Positions 8,119-17,800 of a stretch of DNA of 40,050 nt are shown in pieces. Where the stretch lies: NCBI GenBank assembly GCA_016192825.1, contig JACPTK010000001.1:1-40050 (forward strand), given 5' to 3'. Source of the stretch: Betaproteobacteria bacterium (lineage in GTDB: Bacteria; Pseudomonadota; Gammaproteobacteria; Burkholderiales; SG8-41). The notes beneath the pieces were generated by a model. The model made no database searches. It worked only from the letters and a program-made list of their open reading frames with translations, and was not told where the DNA came from. A program made the translations under genes and the position numbers. Position 1 is the first letter of the stretch. Every line of letters starts with the position of its first letter.

Positions 8119-9130
8119 AGTGAATTCTATCAAAATCAACGGCCGCCAAGACCCGTTCCGGCGTGAGCTGAATCATGCAGTTGAAATGCCCGAGGGGGCA
8201 TACGCGCCGAAAGCACGGGCTGCAGGGAAGATCGAGCTTGAGTATCCGGGCGCCCGGCGACAGCGGCGGGGTGAACGCCGGGCTGCTGGAGCCGTAGAGC
8301 GCGAGCAGCGGCCTGCCGAGCGCGGCGGCGACGTGCATCAGCCCCGAGTCGTTGCTCACCACCACGGCGCTCGAGGCGAGCAGATCAATCGCCTCGGCAA
8401 GCGTGGTGGCGCCGCACAGATTGCGGCAGGCGCCGCCGGCGGCCCGCGCGATCTCGTCGCCCGTGGGCTTGTCGCTCGCGGAGCCGACCAGCCAGACCGC
8501 GCAGCCGCGCGCCGCGAATCCCTGCGCCAGTTCCGAAAAATATCGCGCCGGCCAGCGCTTGGCCGGCCCGTACTCCGCTCCCGGGCACAGCGCCGCGGCC
8601 GGCCGGCTGCGGTCGAGCCCGAGCCTGTCGAACAGCGCGCGCCGCGCCGTCTCGTCGACCCGCAGGCCGAGCGCGGGAAGCGGCGCCTGCAGCGCCTCCC
8701 CGCGCGGCAGGGCGAGCGCCGCGTAGCGCTGGGCGATCTGCGGCAGGCGCTCCGCGTCCAGCCGGCGGGCGTCGTTGAGCAGCCAGTGGCGCAGCTCTCC
8801 GATGTATCCGGTGCGCACGCGGATGCGGGCGAAGAACGGAACCAGCGCGGACTTGAAGGTATTGGGCAGCACGATCGCCTGGTCGTAGCCCACCTGCGCG
8901 AGCTCGCGCCCCAGGCGGCGGCGCTCGCCGAACTTGAGATCGCCGTGGGCGAAGGGGCTGGCAATCGCCCGCCGCACTTCGGGCATGCGCTCGAGCAGGG
9001 GCAGCGTCCATCGCGGCGCCAGCACGTCCAGAGCAAGACCGGCATGACGCGCGTGCAGCAGCTTCAGCAGCGGCTGCGCGAGCACCGTGTCGCCGATCCA
9101 GGAAGGACCCACAACCAGGATGCGCTGCAT
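8117..9130 (-). CDS. waaF: ADP-heptose:LPS heptosyltransferase II
   Basis: A 337-residue GT9-family glycosyltransferase that adds the second L-glycero-D-manno-heptose to the LPS inner core on the cytoplasmic side of the inner membrane. Family marks: the N-terminal ILVVGPSWIGDTVLAQPLLKLL, the central CPGAEYGPAKRWPARYF segment and the nucleotide-sugar site SNDSGLMHVAAALGRP followed by ALYGSSSP. The length is normal. The ilvE / zinc finger / waaF order is common in betaproteobacteria. An iterated GGGATGAGG repeat lies just upstream of its start. Confidence 0.93.
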   Translation of the reverse strand: MQRILVVGPSWIGDTVLAQPLLKLLHARHAGLALDVLAPRWTLPLLERMPEVRRAIASPFAHGDLKFGERRRLGRELAQVGYDQAIVLPNTFKSALVPFFARIRVRTGYIGELRHWLLNDARRLDAERLPQIAQRYAALALPRGEALQAPLPALGLRVDETARRALFDRLGLDRSRPAAALCPGAEYGPAKRWPARYFSELAQGFAARGCAVWLVGSASDKPTGDEIARAAGGACRNLCGATTLAEAIDLLASSAVVVSNDSGLMHVAAALGRPLLALYGSSSPAFTPPLSPGARILKLDLPCSPCFRRVCPLGHFNCMIQLTPERVLAAVDFDRIH

Positions 9131-9145
9131 GCGTTGTGGGTCCTT

Positions 9146-9179
9146 AAAGGGATGAGGGATGATTGATGAGGGATGAGGA
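9146..9179. repeat. iterated GGGATGA array
   Basis: Short units GGGATGAGGGATGATTGATGAG run for about 34 bases immediately upstream of waaF. They are of the same type as the TGATGGG/CATCACC arrays at 12034-12195 and 23138-23236. No clear complementary arm is present, apart from a weak CCCTCACCCCTC at about 9224-9236. Confidence 0.6.
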
Positions 9180-9249
9180 AACGACCTGATGGGCGTTTTG
9201 ACTTCACCTGCTTTGATCCTCCGCCCTCACCCCTCGGCGGCGGGGCGCG

Positions 9250-9453
9250 TTAGTGTCCCGCCGCCTTGGCGCCGCCTTTGAGCGTGTAGCGGGTACCGCA
9301 ATAAGGGCAGAGCGCCTCCCCGGTCTTCTCGATTGGCAGGAACACGCGCGGGTGGGCGTCCCACAGCATCATGGCCGGCGTGGGGCAGTGCAGCGGCAGG
9401 TCGGCCGCGGTGACCTCGATGTGACGCTGGCGGTTCACGGTCTTCCCGGCCAT
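9250..9453 (-). CDS. CHCC-type zinc finger protein
   Basis: This 67-residue protein starts at the ATG complementary to 9451-9453; a longer open frame upstream is only the antisense-free extension of the same frame across ilvE. C23, H34, C49 and C52 (LHCPTP, WDAHPRV, LCPYCGTRY) form the C-H-C-C zinc-binding pattern of the zf-CHCC family, which is related to the NDUFS6 subunit of mitochondrial complex I. The bacterial role is unknown. It is located 17 bases downstream of ilvE on the same strand, as often seen in betaproteobacteria. Confidence 0.88.
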   Translation of the reverse strand: MAGKTVNRQRHIEVTAADLPLHCPTPAMMLWDAHPRVFLPIEKTGEALCPYCGTRYTLKGGAKAAGH

Positions 9454-9470
9454 GCGGGCGCCCCCGGGGT

Positions 9471-10400
9471 TCACGCGGCGACCGGCGTCAGCCAGTCGCG
9501 GTACTGGTCCGATTTGCCGGTCACGCAATCGAAGAACGCCTTCTGCAGCTTCTCGGTGACGGGCCCGCGCTTGCCGCTGCCGATCGTGCGGTTGTCGAGC
9601 TCGCGGATCGGCGTCACTTCGGCCGCAGTGCCGGTGAAGAAGGCCTCGTCCGCGCAGTAGACCTCGTCGCGGGTGATGCGCCGGGCGGCGACCGGCAGGC
9701 CGAAATCGCGCGCGATCCGGATCACCGCGTCGCGCGTGATGCCTTCGAGCGACGAGGTGAGCTCCGGCTCGCAAAGCGCGCCGTTGCGCACGATGAAGAT
9801 GTTCTCGCCCGATCCCTCGGCGACGAAGCCGTCCACGTCGAGCAGCAATGCCTCGTCGTAGCCGTCCTGCGCCGCCTCCTGGTGCGCGAGGATGGAGTTC
9901 ATGTAGGTGCCGACCGACTTCGCGCGGCACATGGTGACGTTGACGTGGTGCCGCATGTAGGAGGAGGTCTTCACGCGGATGCCCCGCTCGAGCGCCTCCG
10001 TGCCGAGGTAGGCGCCCCACGGCCACGCCGCGATCGCCACGTGCACGGTAACGCCCTTGGCCGAAATGCCCATGGCTTCCGAGCCGTAGAACACGATCGG
10101 CCGGATGTAGCACGCCTCGAGCCGGTTGGCGCGCACCACTTCCTTCTGCGCCTCGATCAGGGTCTGTTTGTCGTAAGGGATCTTGATGCCGTTGATGTGC
10201 GCCGAGCGGAACAGGCGGTCGGTGTGCTCGCGCAGGCGGAAGACCGCGGTGCCGTTGACCGTCTGGTAGGCGCGCACGCCCTCGAACACCCCCATGCCGT
10301 AGTGCAGGGTGTGGGTGAGGACGTGGGTGGTGGCATTGCGCCAAGGCACGAGCCTGCCGTCGTACCAGATATGCCCGTCGCGATCAGCCATTGACGCCAT
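9471..10400 (-). CDS. ilvE: branched-chain amino acid aminotransferase
   Basis: A 309-residue class IV PLP aminotransferase. It catalyses the last step of Ile, Leu and Val synthesis, with glutamate as donor, in the cytoplasm. The PLP lysine is K161 in CRAKSVGTYMNS. Other family marks are the THTLHYGMGVFEGVRAY segment near the N-terminus, EGSGENIFIV, and the phosphate-binding EVTPI region. The length is normal. M4 is an alternative start. It is the first gene of the minus-strand run down to 4902, and the promoter should lie to the right of 10400. Confidence 0.95.
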   Translation of the reverse strand: MASMADRDGHIWYDGRLVPWRNATTHVLTHTLHYGMGVFEGVRAYQTVNGTAVFRLREHTDRLFRSAHINGIKIPYDKQTLIEAQKEVVRANRLEACYIRPIVFYGSEAMGISAKGVTVHVAIAAWPWGAYLGTEALERGIRVKTSSYMRHHVNVTMCRAKSVGTYMNSILAHQEAAQDGYDEALLLDVDGFVAEGSGENIFIVRNGALCEPELTSSLEGITRDAVIRIARDFGLPVAARRITRDEVYCADEAFFTGTAAEVTPIRELDNRTIGSGKRGPVTEKLQKAFFDCVTGKSDQYRDWLTPVAA

Positions 10401-10431
10401 GCGGTGACTCCGTCGAAAAGCGCCATTCTAT

Positions 10432-10463
10432 CAGTCTGTCGAGCCCCGCAGCCCGACAGACTG
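10432..10463. repeat. REP-like hairpin
   Basis: Perfect 10-bp arms CAGTCTGTCG and CGACAGACTG surround a 12-base loop upstream of ilvE. The CTGTCG/CGACAG core is shared with the dyads at 12073-12126 and 27805-27843. Confidence 0.75.
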
Positions 10464-10682
10464 GTACAGGAAAACCGACTTAACAATCCGCCCGGTATTG
10501 CGAGCGGCGCCTAGACGGAGACTCACTCCGGGACATGGCGCGGCCCGCAGCCAGAACGTAAGGGTGCTTCATTTTGGCGGCTGCGGGAGGTCCGTTTCAG
10601 GAATATGGCGGGCGGCGCCCGGCATATTCCTTGCTGGTGGCAAATCCGGTACACCAGTAGAATACATCGACGATCATCATCA

Positions 10683-10712
10683 AATAACGCAGCCGGCCAG
10701 GGCTGCGTTATT
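10683..10712 (+). promoter_or_regulatory. 12-bp leader hairpin at the cyclase ribosome site
   Basis: AATAACGCAGCC (10683-10694) and GGCTGCGTTATT (10701-10712) pair perfectly around GGCCAG. The base of the stem touches the CAGGGAG ribosome-binding sequence of the cyclase gene (ATG 10726). It could hold or expose the ribosome site, or be an operator. It has no T-run, so it is not a standard terminator. Confidence 0.6.
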
Positions 10713-10725
10713 CCAGGGAGAATTC

Positions 10726-12045
10726 ATGGCGCGTGATCTGGGTGCCTGGCTGCGGGAACTGGGCCAGCGCGTCATCACCAGCGAAGACAGCGAGCAGGAC
10801 AAGCTCAACAAGACGCTTGCGATCTTCGCCTGCGGCCTGATGGGCTTCGCGGCGATGCTGTGGCTCGCCATCTACTGGGCGATGGGCATCAAGTTCTCCG
10901 CCACGGTGCCGCTCACCTATCTCGCGGTCTCGGCGGGCTCGCTGGCGCTTTACCTGTGGAAGCGCAACTTCGAGCTGTTCCGCTTCGTCCAGGTGAGCCT
11001 GTTCCTGTTCGTGCCGTTCATCATGCAGTGGAGCATCGGCAGCTACGTGAGCTCCTCGGGCGTGATGCTGTGGGCGCTGCTCGCGCCGGTGGGCGTAATG
11101 ATCTTTCAGGGCCCGCGCGAGTCCATGCCGTGGTTCTTCGCCTACATCGTGATGACCGGGTTATCCGGCTTCTTCGACTACTACCTCAGCGAAGGCACGC
11201 AGCAGGGCGTGAACATGCAGACGATCGCCGTGTTCTTCGCGCTCAATTTCGCCGCGATGTCCACCATCGTCTACCTGCTGATCAGCTACTTCGTGCGCCA
11301 GCGCGACAGGCTGCAGGAAAACCTCGACGCGCAGAACAAGCTGCTCAAGGAGGAGCAGGAGAAGTCGGAGCGCTTGCTCCTGAACATCCTGCCGGGGCCC
11401 ATCGCCGAGCGCCTCAAGCTGCATCAGGCGACGATCGCCGACGGTTTCGCCGACGTCACCGTGATGTTCGCCGACATCATCGATTTCACGCGCCTGTCGG
11501 AGGAGATGCCGCCGACGTTCATGGTGACGCTGCTGAACGAGGTGTTCTCGCAATTCGACCTGCTCGCCGAGAAGCACGGGCTGGAGAAGATCAAGACCAT
11601 CGGCGATGCCTACATGGTGGCCGGCGGCCTCGACGTGCACCATCATCGCGAGGCGCATCGCGAGGCGGCGCGCGACTACAGCCGGGCGATCTGCGATCTG
11701 GCGCTCGACATGCGCGACTACATGGCCACCCTCTCCGGGACGAGGAGAGCGCGCTTGCAGATCCACGTCGGCATCGGTACCGGGCCGGTGGTGGCGGGGG
11801 TCATCGGGATGAAGAAGTTCATCTATGACCTGTGGGGCGACACCGTGAACATCGCGAGCCGGGTCACGTCGGAGGCCGGTCCGGGCACCATACTGGTGGA
11901 CGCCCCGACCTACCGGCGCGTGCGCAACGATTTCGAGTTCGAGCCGCCGCGGGTGCTGAACGTCAAGGGCAAGGGGGAGATGATGGCTTACCCCCTGATC
12001 GGGCGCAGGGCGCAGGATGCCGCGCCCGGGGCTGACAAGGGATGA
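10726..12045 (+). CDS. membrane-bound class III adenylate cyclase
   Basis: A 439-residue protein from the ATG at 10726, which has a good CAGGGAG ribosome site; an open extension to 10498 carries no domain. About six membrane segments lie between residues 35 and 185, then a short coiled coil (QENLDAQNKLLKEEQEKSERLLLNILP) leads into the class III cyclase domain. Metal-binding D250 (FADIIDF) and D294 (KTIGDAYMV) are present. K290 and the DLWGDTVNIASR motif supply adenine-selecting and transition-state residues, so cAMP is the likely product. The membrane sensor part is of unknown specificity. The last codons and stop (GACAAGGGATGA) fall inside an iterated GGGATGA repeat. A stand-alone cNMP-binding protein at 23327 is a possible partner. 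Confidence 0.9.
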   Translation: MARDLGAWLRELGQRVITSEDSEQDKLNKTLAIFACGLMGFAAMLWLAIYWAMGIKFSATVPLTYLAVSAGSLALYLWKRNFELFRFVQVSLFLFVPFIMQWSIGSYVSSSGVMLWALLAPVGVMIFQGPRESMPWFFAYIVMTGLSGFFDYYLSEGTQQGVNMQTIAVFFALNFAAMSTIVYLLISYFVRQRDRLQENLDAQNKLLKEEQEKSERLLLNILPGPIAERLKLHQATIADGFADVTVMFADIIDFTRLSEEMPPTFMVTLLNEVFSQFDLLAEKHGLEKIKTIGDAYMVAGGLDVHHHREAHREAARDYSRAICDLALDMRDYMATLSGTRRARLQIHVGIGTGPVVAGVIGMKKFIYDLWGDTVNIASRVTSEAGPGTILVDAPTYRRVRNDFEFEPPRVLNVKGKGEMMAYPLIGRRAQDAAPGADKG

Positions 12046-12195
12046 GTGAAAAGGGATGAGCGGGACGGTCCGCTAGGAGTTTGTCGTTCCTAAGTCCGAC
12101 AAACTCCTAGGTCCGACAGGCTGCTAGGCTGCTTGCTCGTCACCCATCACCCATCACCCATCACCCATCACCCATCACGCATCACTCATCACGGT
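12034..12195. repeat. iterated GGGATGA / CATCACC arms flanking REP hairpins
   Basis: A left arm (12034-12063, GGGATGAGTGAAAAGGGATGAG) and a right arm (12141-12189, seven 7-base units: CACCCAT x5, CACGCAT, CACTCAT) face each other across a REP-like hairpin at 12073-12126. The left arm supplies the stop codon of the cyclase gene and the right arm supplies the last codons and stop of glnE, which converge here. The region probably ends transcription from both sides. Confidence 0.85.
12073..12126. repeat. REP-like hairpin plus half-site
   Basis: CTAGGAGTTTGTCG (12073-12086) pairs perfectly with CGACAAACTCCTAG (12097-12110) around a 10-base loop. It is followed at once by a half-site GTCCGACAGGCTGCTAG (12111-12127), identical in core to the right arm of the dyad at 27828-27843. 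Confidence 0.85.
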
Positions 12196-14880
12196 ATCCC
12201 AGAGCTCGACCACTGCCCGCCGCGAGTCGGTGACCGCAGCCGGATCAACGCGCGCGTATGGCTCGCCCTGCAGACGCAGGCCGTGTTGCAGCCGGCGGAA
12301 GCGCCGGTAGGCGTCGTGCGCCGCCTGCGCCCGGTCCTCGCTGGTGAGCCCCAAGCGGGCGGCGAGCTTCAGCAGCGCGAGGTTGCCGATGTTGCCGGTG
12401 AGCGCCTCGTGCGCATGCGCGTGCCCCAGCACGAGGTACTGCACGACGAACTCGACGTCGATCAGGCCGCCGCGGTCGTGCTTGAGGTCGAACAGGGGGG
12501 TGCGGTTCGGATGCCCGTCGCGCAGCTTCTGGCGCATCGCCACGATGTCCCTGCGGAGCGTGGCGAGGTCGCGTTTCCGGCGCAGGATCTCGACCCGGAG
12601 CCGCTCGAAGGCGGCGCCGATGTCCCTGTCGCCTGCGACGAAGCGCGCGCGCGTCAACGCCTGGTGCTCCCACGGCCAGGCGTGCTTTGACTGGTATTCG
12701 CGGAAGCTCTCGAGCGGGCTCACCAGCAGTCCGCCCGCGCCGTCGGGCCGCAGCCGCAGGTCGGTCTGGTAGAGCACCCCCGCCGACGTGACGCTGGTGA
12801 GCCAGTTGTTGATGCGCTGCGCGAAGCGTGCGTAGTTTTCCGCGGCCTCCGGCGCCGGTTCGTCGTAGAGAAAGACGAGATCGAGATCCGAGGCGTAGCC
12901 GAGTTCCTTGCCGCCGAGCTTGCCGTAGGCGATCACGGCGAAGCGCGGCGTCTCGCGGCGCGCCTGCCGCGCCGGCCAGGCGACGCGCAGGACTTCCTCC
13001 AGCACGACGCAGGCGAGGTCGCTCAGGTGGTCGCTCAGCGTCTCGAGCGGCAGCGCGCCCGAGAGATCCTGCGCGATCAGCCGCATGGTCTGCGCGTGCT
13101 TGAAGTGGCGCAGGACGTCCATGCGCTTCTCGGTGTCGCCGGCGGCCTCGTCCACCTGGGCGCGCAGCTGTCGCGCGGCGGCGGGCCACTGCGGCGCGGC
13201 GTAGAGCGTGCGCGCGTCGAGCAGCTCGTCGAGCAGGATCGGGCGGCTCGTGAGGTATTGGGCAACCCAGGGGCTCGCGCCCATCATCGCGGCGAGCCGG
13301 GACAGGGCCTGCGGATACTCCAGGAGCAGCGCGAGATAGGAGCCCCGGCGGCTCACGCTGTCCAGCAGGGCGAGCATGCGCACGAGCGTCGCGTCCGGAT
13401 CCCGGCCCGCCGCCGCGGCCTCGATCGCGAGCGGCACCAGCTGGTCGAGCCGCGCCTGGCTCGCCGCGGGCATCTCGCGATAGCGGACGCCCGAGCGCAT
13501 GGACCTCAGGCGGCCCTCGATCTCGCCGGGCCGCCGGTAGCCCAGGGCGGCGAGCGCGGCGACCGACTTTTCGCTGTCCGGGTTCTCCTGCCACAGCGGG
13601 GCGAGCGCGTGCTCGCCGGCGGGCGAGGGGGCGAAGATTTCCTCGAAGTGACGCGTCACCCCGGCGCGATGCGCCTCGAGAGCCGCCGCCAGCCTGTCGT
13701 AACCGCCGAATCCCATTGCCTCCGCGATGAGCGCGCGGTCCGCCTCCGGTTGCGGCAACGCGTGCGTCTGCCGGTCGTCGAGGTACTGCAGGCGGTGCTC
13801 GAGGTTGCGCAGGAACCGGTACGTCTCCATGAGCTCCCGCGCCGCGGCCGCCGGCAGGAGGTTGCGCTGCGCCAGCAGCGGCAGCACGTCCAGCGTCGGC
13901 CGCTTCCTCAGCTCGGGATCGTGCCCGCCGCGGATCAGCTGGAACACCTGCGCGATGAACTCGATCTCGCGGATGCCGCCCGGGCCGAGCTTGATGTTGT
14001 CGAAGAGGTCGCGCCGCTCCACCTCGTGGCGGATCTGGCCGTGCAGGTCGCGCAGCGCCGCGATGGCGGCGTAGTCCAGATGGCGGCGATAGACGAACGG
14101 GCGCACGAGCTCCATGAGCTCGGCTTCGCGGTTACCGGTGATGGCCCGCGCCTTGATCCAGGCGTAGCGCTCCCACTCGCGCCCCTGGGTGATGAAGTAG
14201 ATTTCCAGCGCATCGAAGCTCGCGACGAGAGGGCCGCCGTCGCCGTACGGCCGCAGCCGCATGTCCACGCGGAACACGTAGCCGTCCGCCGTGATTTCGG
14301 AGAGCGCGCCGATCAGGCGCCGCCCGAGGAGAGTGAAGTACTCGTGGTTGCTGATCGGGCGCGGTCCGCGCGTTTCGCCTTCCTCGGAATACGCGAAGAC
14401 GAGATCGACGTCGGAGGAGACGTTGAGCTCCGCACCCCCGAGCTTGCCCATGCCGAGGACGTGCAGCTGTTGCCCCGCCCCGCTTGCGGCCCCGACCGGG
14501 CTGCCGTGCCGCGCGGCGAGCCATTCGTCGAGGCGGGCCAGCGCGTGGCTCACCGTGACTTCGGCAAGGGTGGTCGTGGTCGCCAGCACCTCGCCGAGCG
14601 GCGCGAGCCCCCCCAGGTCGCGCGCGATCAGGCGCAGCATGACCCGTTTGCGCAGCAGGCGCAGCGCGCGCTTGAGCGCGTCCTCGTCATGACCCGGGTC
14701 CGCCGCCAGCAACGCGCGCATTTCATCGGCGCTGAACGGATGCGCGACGCGCGCATCCAACGGTAGGAAGCCGGGCGCCCCCTCGACCAGATGCCGCGCG
14801 TAGCGGCTCAGGCGCGTCGCGCGCGCGAGCAGCGCGTCGGCGGAAAGCGCGTCGCGCGCGTCAGGGTTATGGGATTCCAT
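12175..14880 (-). CDS. glnE: glutamine synthetase adenylyltransferase/adenylyl-removing enzyme
   Basis: A 901-residue bifunctional enzyme that adds AMP to, and removes it from, glutamine synthetase in response to PII proteins, thereby controlling nitrogen assimilation. Two nucleotidyltransferase domains are visible: GMGKLGGAELNVSSDVDLVF at about residues 143-162 (adenylyl removase half) and YGKLGGKELGYASDLDLVF at about 645-665 (adenylyltransferase half). The length is close to the ~946 of E. coli. The final residues VMSDA and the stop are encoded by the iterated TGATG repeat, so the natural C-terminus may have been altered. It is divergent from yhdP with only 17 bases between starts. Confidence 0.96.
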   Translation of the reverse strand: MESHNPDARDALSADALLARATRLSRYARHLVEGAPGFLPLDARVAHPFSADEMRALLAADPGHDEDALKRALRLLRKRVMLRLIARDLGGLAPLGEVLATTTTLAEVTVSHALARLDEWLAARHGSPVGAASGAGQQLHVLGMGKLGGAELNVSSDVDLVFAYSEEGETRGPRPISNHEYFTLLGRRLIGALSEITADGYVFRVDMRLRPYGDGGPLVASFDALEIYFITQGREWERYAWIKARAITGNREAELMELVRPFVYRRHLDYAAIAALRDLHGQIRHEVERRDLFDNIKLGPGGIREIEFIAQVFQLIRGGHDPELRKRPTLDVLPLLAQRNLLPAAAARELMETYRFLRNLEHRLQYLDDRQTHALPQPEADRALIAEAMGFGGYDRLAAALEAHRAGVTRHFEEIFAPSPAGEHALAPLWQENPDSEKSVAALAALGYRRPGEIEGRLRSMRSGVRYREMPAASQARLDQLVPLAIEAAAAGRDPDATLVRMLALLDSVSRRGSYLALLLEYPQALSRLAAMMGASPWVAQYLTSRPILLDELLDARTLYAAPQWPAAARQLRAQVDEAAGDTEKRMDVLRHFKHAQTMRLIAQDLSGALPLETLSDHLSDLACVVLEEVLRVAWPARQARRETPRFAVIAYGKLGGKELGYASDLDLVFLYDEPAPEAAENYARFAQRINNWLTSVTSAGVLYQTDLRLRPDGAGGLLVSPLESFREYQSKHAWPWEHQALTRARFVAGDRDIGAAFERLRVEILRRKRDLATLRRDIVAMRQKLRDGHPNRTPLFDLKHDRGGLIDVEFVVQYLVLGHAHAHEALTGNIGNLALLKLAARLGLTSEDRAQAAHDAYRRFRRLQHGLRLQGEPYARVDPAAVTDSRRAVVELWDTVMSDA

Positions 14881-14897
14881 CGGCGATTGCGGGTAAA

Positions 14898-17800
14898 ATG
14901 CGTAAGCCCTTGACTCAATATCGCATTTTTTCGAGACTCAGGCAAAACGTGGCGCTCCGAAACAGGCTCAGGTGGCTGGGAATCACCACGCTCTGGGCTT
15001 ACCGCATTCTCACCTGGAGCGTGCTGGCAGCGGGGCTTGCCTTTGCTTCCGTCGTGCTCGCGCTGCGCTACTGGATCCTGCCCAATATCGAGAACTATCG
15101 CGAGGACATCGCCCGCGTCGTCAGCGAGCGCTCGCGCCAGAAGATCACGATCGGCAGGATCCACGCCAACTGGGAAGGGCTGCGCCCCCACCTCGTGCTC
15201 GAGCAGGTCACGGTCTACGACGCCGCCGGCCGGCCGGCGCTCGACCTCTCGCGCGTTGACAATACGCTGTCCTGGCTGACGCTGCCATCCCTCGAGCTGC
15301 GGTTCCACGCGCTCGACATCTACCGGCCCACGCTCAACGTCCGGCGCGATGCGCGCGGCGTGATATCGGTCGCCGGCATCGAGCTGACCGGAGAAGCGGG
15401 CGAAGGAGGCTTCGCCGACTGGCTGCTGCGCCAGCGCGACATCGAGGTGCATGACGCCACGCTTGTCTGGAACGACGAGCAGCGCGGGGCGCCGCAGCTC
15501 GAGCTGAAGAACGTCTTCCTGCACGTGTTCACCAGGGGCAGCCGGTACCGCTTCGGGTTGCGCGCAGTGCCCCCGCGCGAGCTGGCGGCGCCGATCGATT
15601 TCCGCGGCGATCTGAGGGCCGGGACGGTAAAGTCGCTTGCGGACTGGCACGGCCGGTTGTTCCTGCAACTCGACTACGCCGACATCGCCGCGTGGCGCAC
15701 CTGGATCGCGTTCCCGATCGAGTTTCCGCGCGGCGCCGGGGCGCTGCGCGCGTGGCTTTCGTTCAACCGGAATCAACTGGTCGACGCCGTCGCGGACGTG
15801 AAGCTCGCCGACGTGCGCACGCGGCTCGCCCAGGACCTGCCCGAGCTGGACCTCACCGAACTCGCGGGACGGATCGGCTGGAAGCAGTCCGGCGCCGGAG
15901 TCGAGGTTTCCACCTCGAAGCTCGCGCTCGTCACGAGCGGGGGCCTCGCGCTGCCGCCTGCCGATTTCGTGCTGCGACTGACGTCCGGGGACGCGCGGCG
16001 GCCCGCGCGCGGCGAGATGCAGGCAAACGCGCTGGAACTCACGCCGCTGGTCGCGCTTGCCGACCATCTGCCGCTGGGAAACGAGGCGCGAAAACGACTC
16101 GCGGAATTCTCGCCCAAGGGCGCCGTCTACGATCTGGCGGTGCAATGGACCGGGGATTGGCGCGACCCGCAGGGCTACACCATCCGCGGCCGGTTTCAGA
16201 ACCTGGCGTTGAACCGCGCGGGGAAGATCCCGGGGTTCAACGGCGTCAGCGGCACGCTGGAGGCGGGCGAGCGGGGCGGCACGCTCTCCCTCACCTCGTA
16301 CCGGACGACCGTGCAGATGCCGCTTGTTTTCCGCGACGCGCTCGAATTCGAGTCGCTCACCGCGCAGGTGGCCTGGACGCGCAGCGGCGGCGAGACCGAG
16401 CTCAAGCTGAACAATATTTCATTTTCCAACCCGCACCTCGCCGGCACGGTGTTCGGGAATTACCGCACGGCGGGTTCCGCGCGCGGGAGCATCGATCTCA
16501 CCGGCAACCTCACGCGGGCGGACGCCCGCTTCGGCAGCCGCTATATCCCGCTGGTCGTGGGCAAGGGCGCGCGCGACTGGATGGACAAAGCGTTCCTCGC
16601 GGGCCAGTCGAGCGACGTGACGCTGCGCGTGAAAGGCAATCTCGACGAGTTCCCGTTCCCCGAGAGCAAGGGCGGCGTGTTCCAGGTCGCGGCCAGGGTC
16701 ACGGGGGGCGTGCTGCACTACGCCACCGGCTGGCCGAACATCGAGAACATCGCCGGCGATCTCGTCTTCCGCGGCAAGCGCATGGACGTGCGCGCGCGAC
16801 AGGGCACCCTTTCCGGCGTGCGCCTCGGGAAGGTGCACGCCGAGATCCCGGACCTGGTGCGAGGCGAGGAGGTGCTCAACGTCACGGGGGAGGCGGAGGG
16901 GGCGACCAGCGATTTCTTCGCGTTCATCGAGAACAGCCCGGTAGCGGGCATGATCGACCATTTCACCGAGGGCTGGCAGGCGCAGGGATCGGGGAAGCTG
17001 GCCTTGAAGCTCTCCATCCCGCTCAGCGCGGCCGCGATCGGGAACACCCGGTTGGCAGGCGCCTATCAGTTCACCGGCAACACCGTGGTCATCGCTCCCG
17101 GGCTGCCCGCCGTGGAGCAGGCGGGCGGGCAGGTGGAGTTCACGGACTCCTCCGTGCGCGCGCAGAACGTGAGCGGCGTCGTGCTGGGGGGGCCGGTGAC
17201 CATCGCCGCGACGACCTCGCGCGACGCGACGGTCCGCATCACCCTGCAGGGTCGCGTTAACGCCGACGGCGTGCGCCGCGCCGGTGGCCCGTTCTGGGTT
17301 CAGCACCTGCGCGGCTCCACTGACTGGCGCGCCGCGGTCAACGCGCGCAAGCGCGACGCGGACGTCGTGATCGAGTCGAGCCTGCAGGGCCTCGCGGTCG
17401 ATCTGCCGGCGCCGATCGTGAAGACCGCGTCCGAATTGATGCCGCTGCGGTTCGAACGCCGCCTGATCGCCGCGAACCAGGACCGGCTGAGCGTGTCCGT
17501 CGGGGAGATCGTGAGCATGAACCTGGTGCGCGGCGCCGCGGGCGGGCGGGCCGCGATCACGCACGGCGCGGTGCGCTTCGGCGGTCCGGCCGCGGAGCCG
17601 GAACGGCCCGGAATCTGGGTGAGCGGCACGGTCAAGTCGCTCGATGCGGACCGCTGGCTCGGCTTTTTCGGGCAGGGCGGAGGCGAAACCCGCGTCGATT
17701 GGGGCGGCGTGGATCTCAAGCTGGGAGCGCTGGACCTGTTCCGCCGGCGCTTCGACGATCTGGCGGTGAACGCCGTCGCGCAAGGCGGGCGGTGGCGCGC

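Larger units (their letters stand above)
10401..10725. promoter_or_regulatory. divergent intergenic region with three hairpins
   Basis: This gene-free region separates ilvE (minus) and the adenylate cyclase gene (plus). It holds three dyads: a REP-like one at 10432-10463 (CAGTCTGTCG / CGACAGACTG, 10 bp), a strong one at 10599-10631 (AGGAATATG / CATATTCCT with an inner CGGGC / GCCCG pair) and a perfect 12-bp one at 10683-10712 (AATAACGCAGCC / GGCTGCGTTATT, 6-base loop). The last ends 13 bases before the cyclase ATG and just before its CAGGGAG ribosome site. The two right-hand hairpins would form in the leader of the cyclase mRNA. No unambiguous promoter was found. Confidence 0.65.

Noticed and set aside
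12141-12189. Seven CATCACC units as a possible CRISPR or origin iteron array
   Set aside because: The units are only 7 bases with no spacers, and no replication gene is near; it fits the wider iterated-repeat pattern.
14910-14938. TTGACT as a -35 box within the start of yhdP
   Set aside because: No -10 box at suitable spacing, and the site is inside the coding region chosen.
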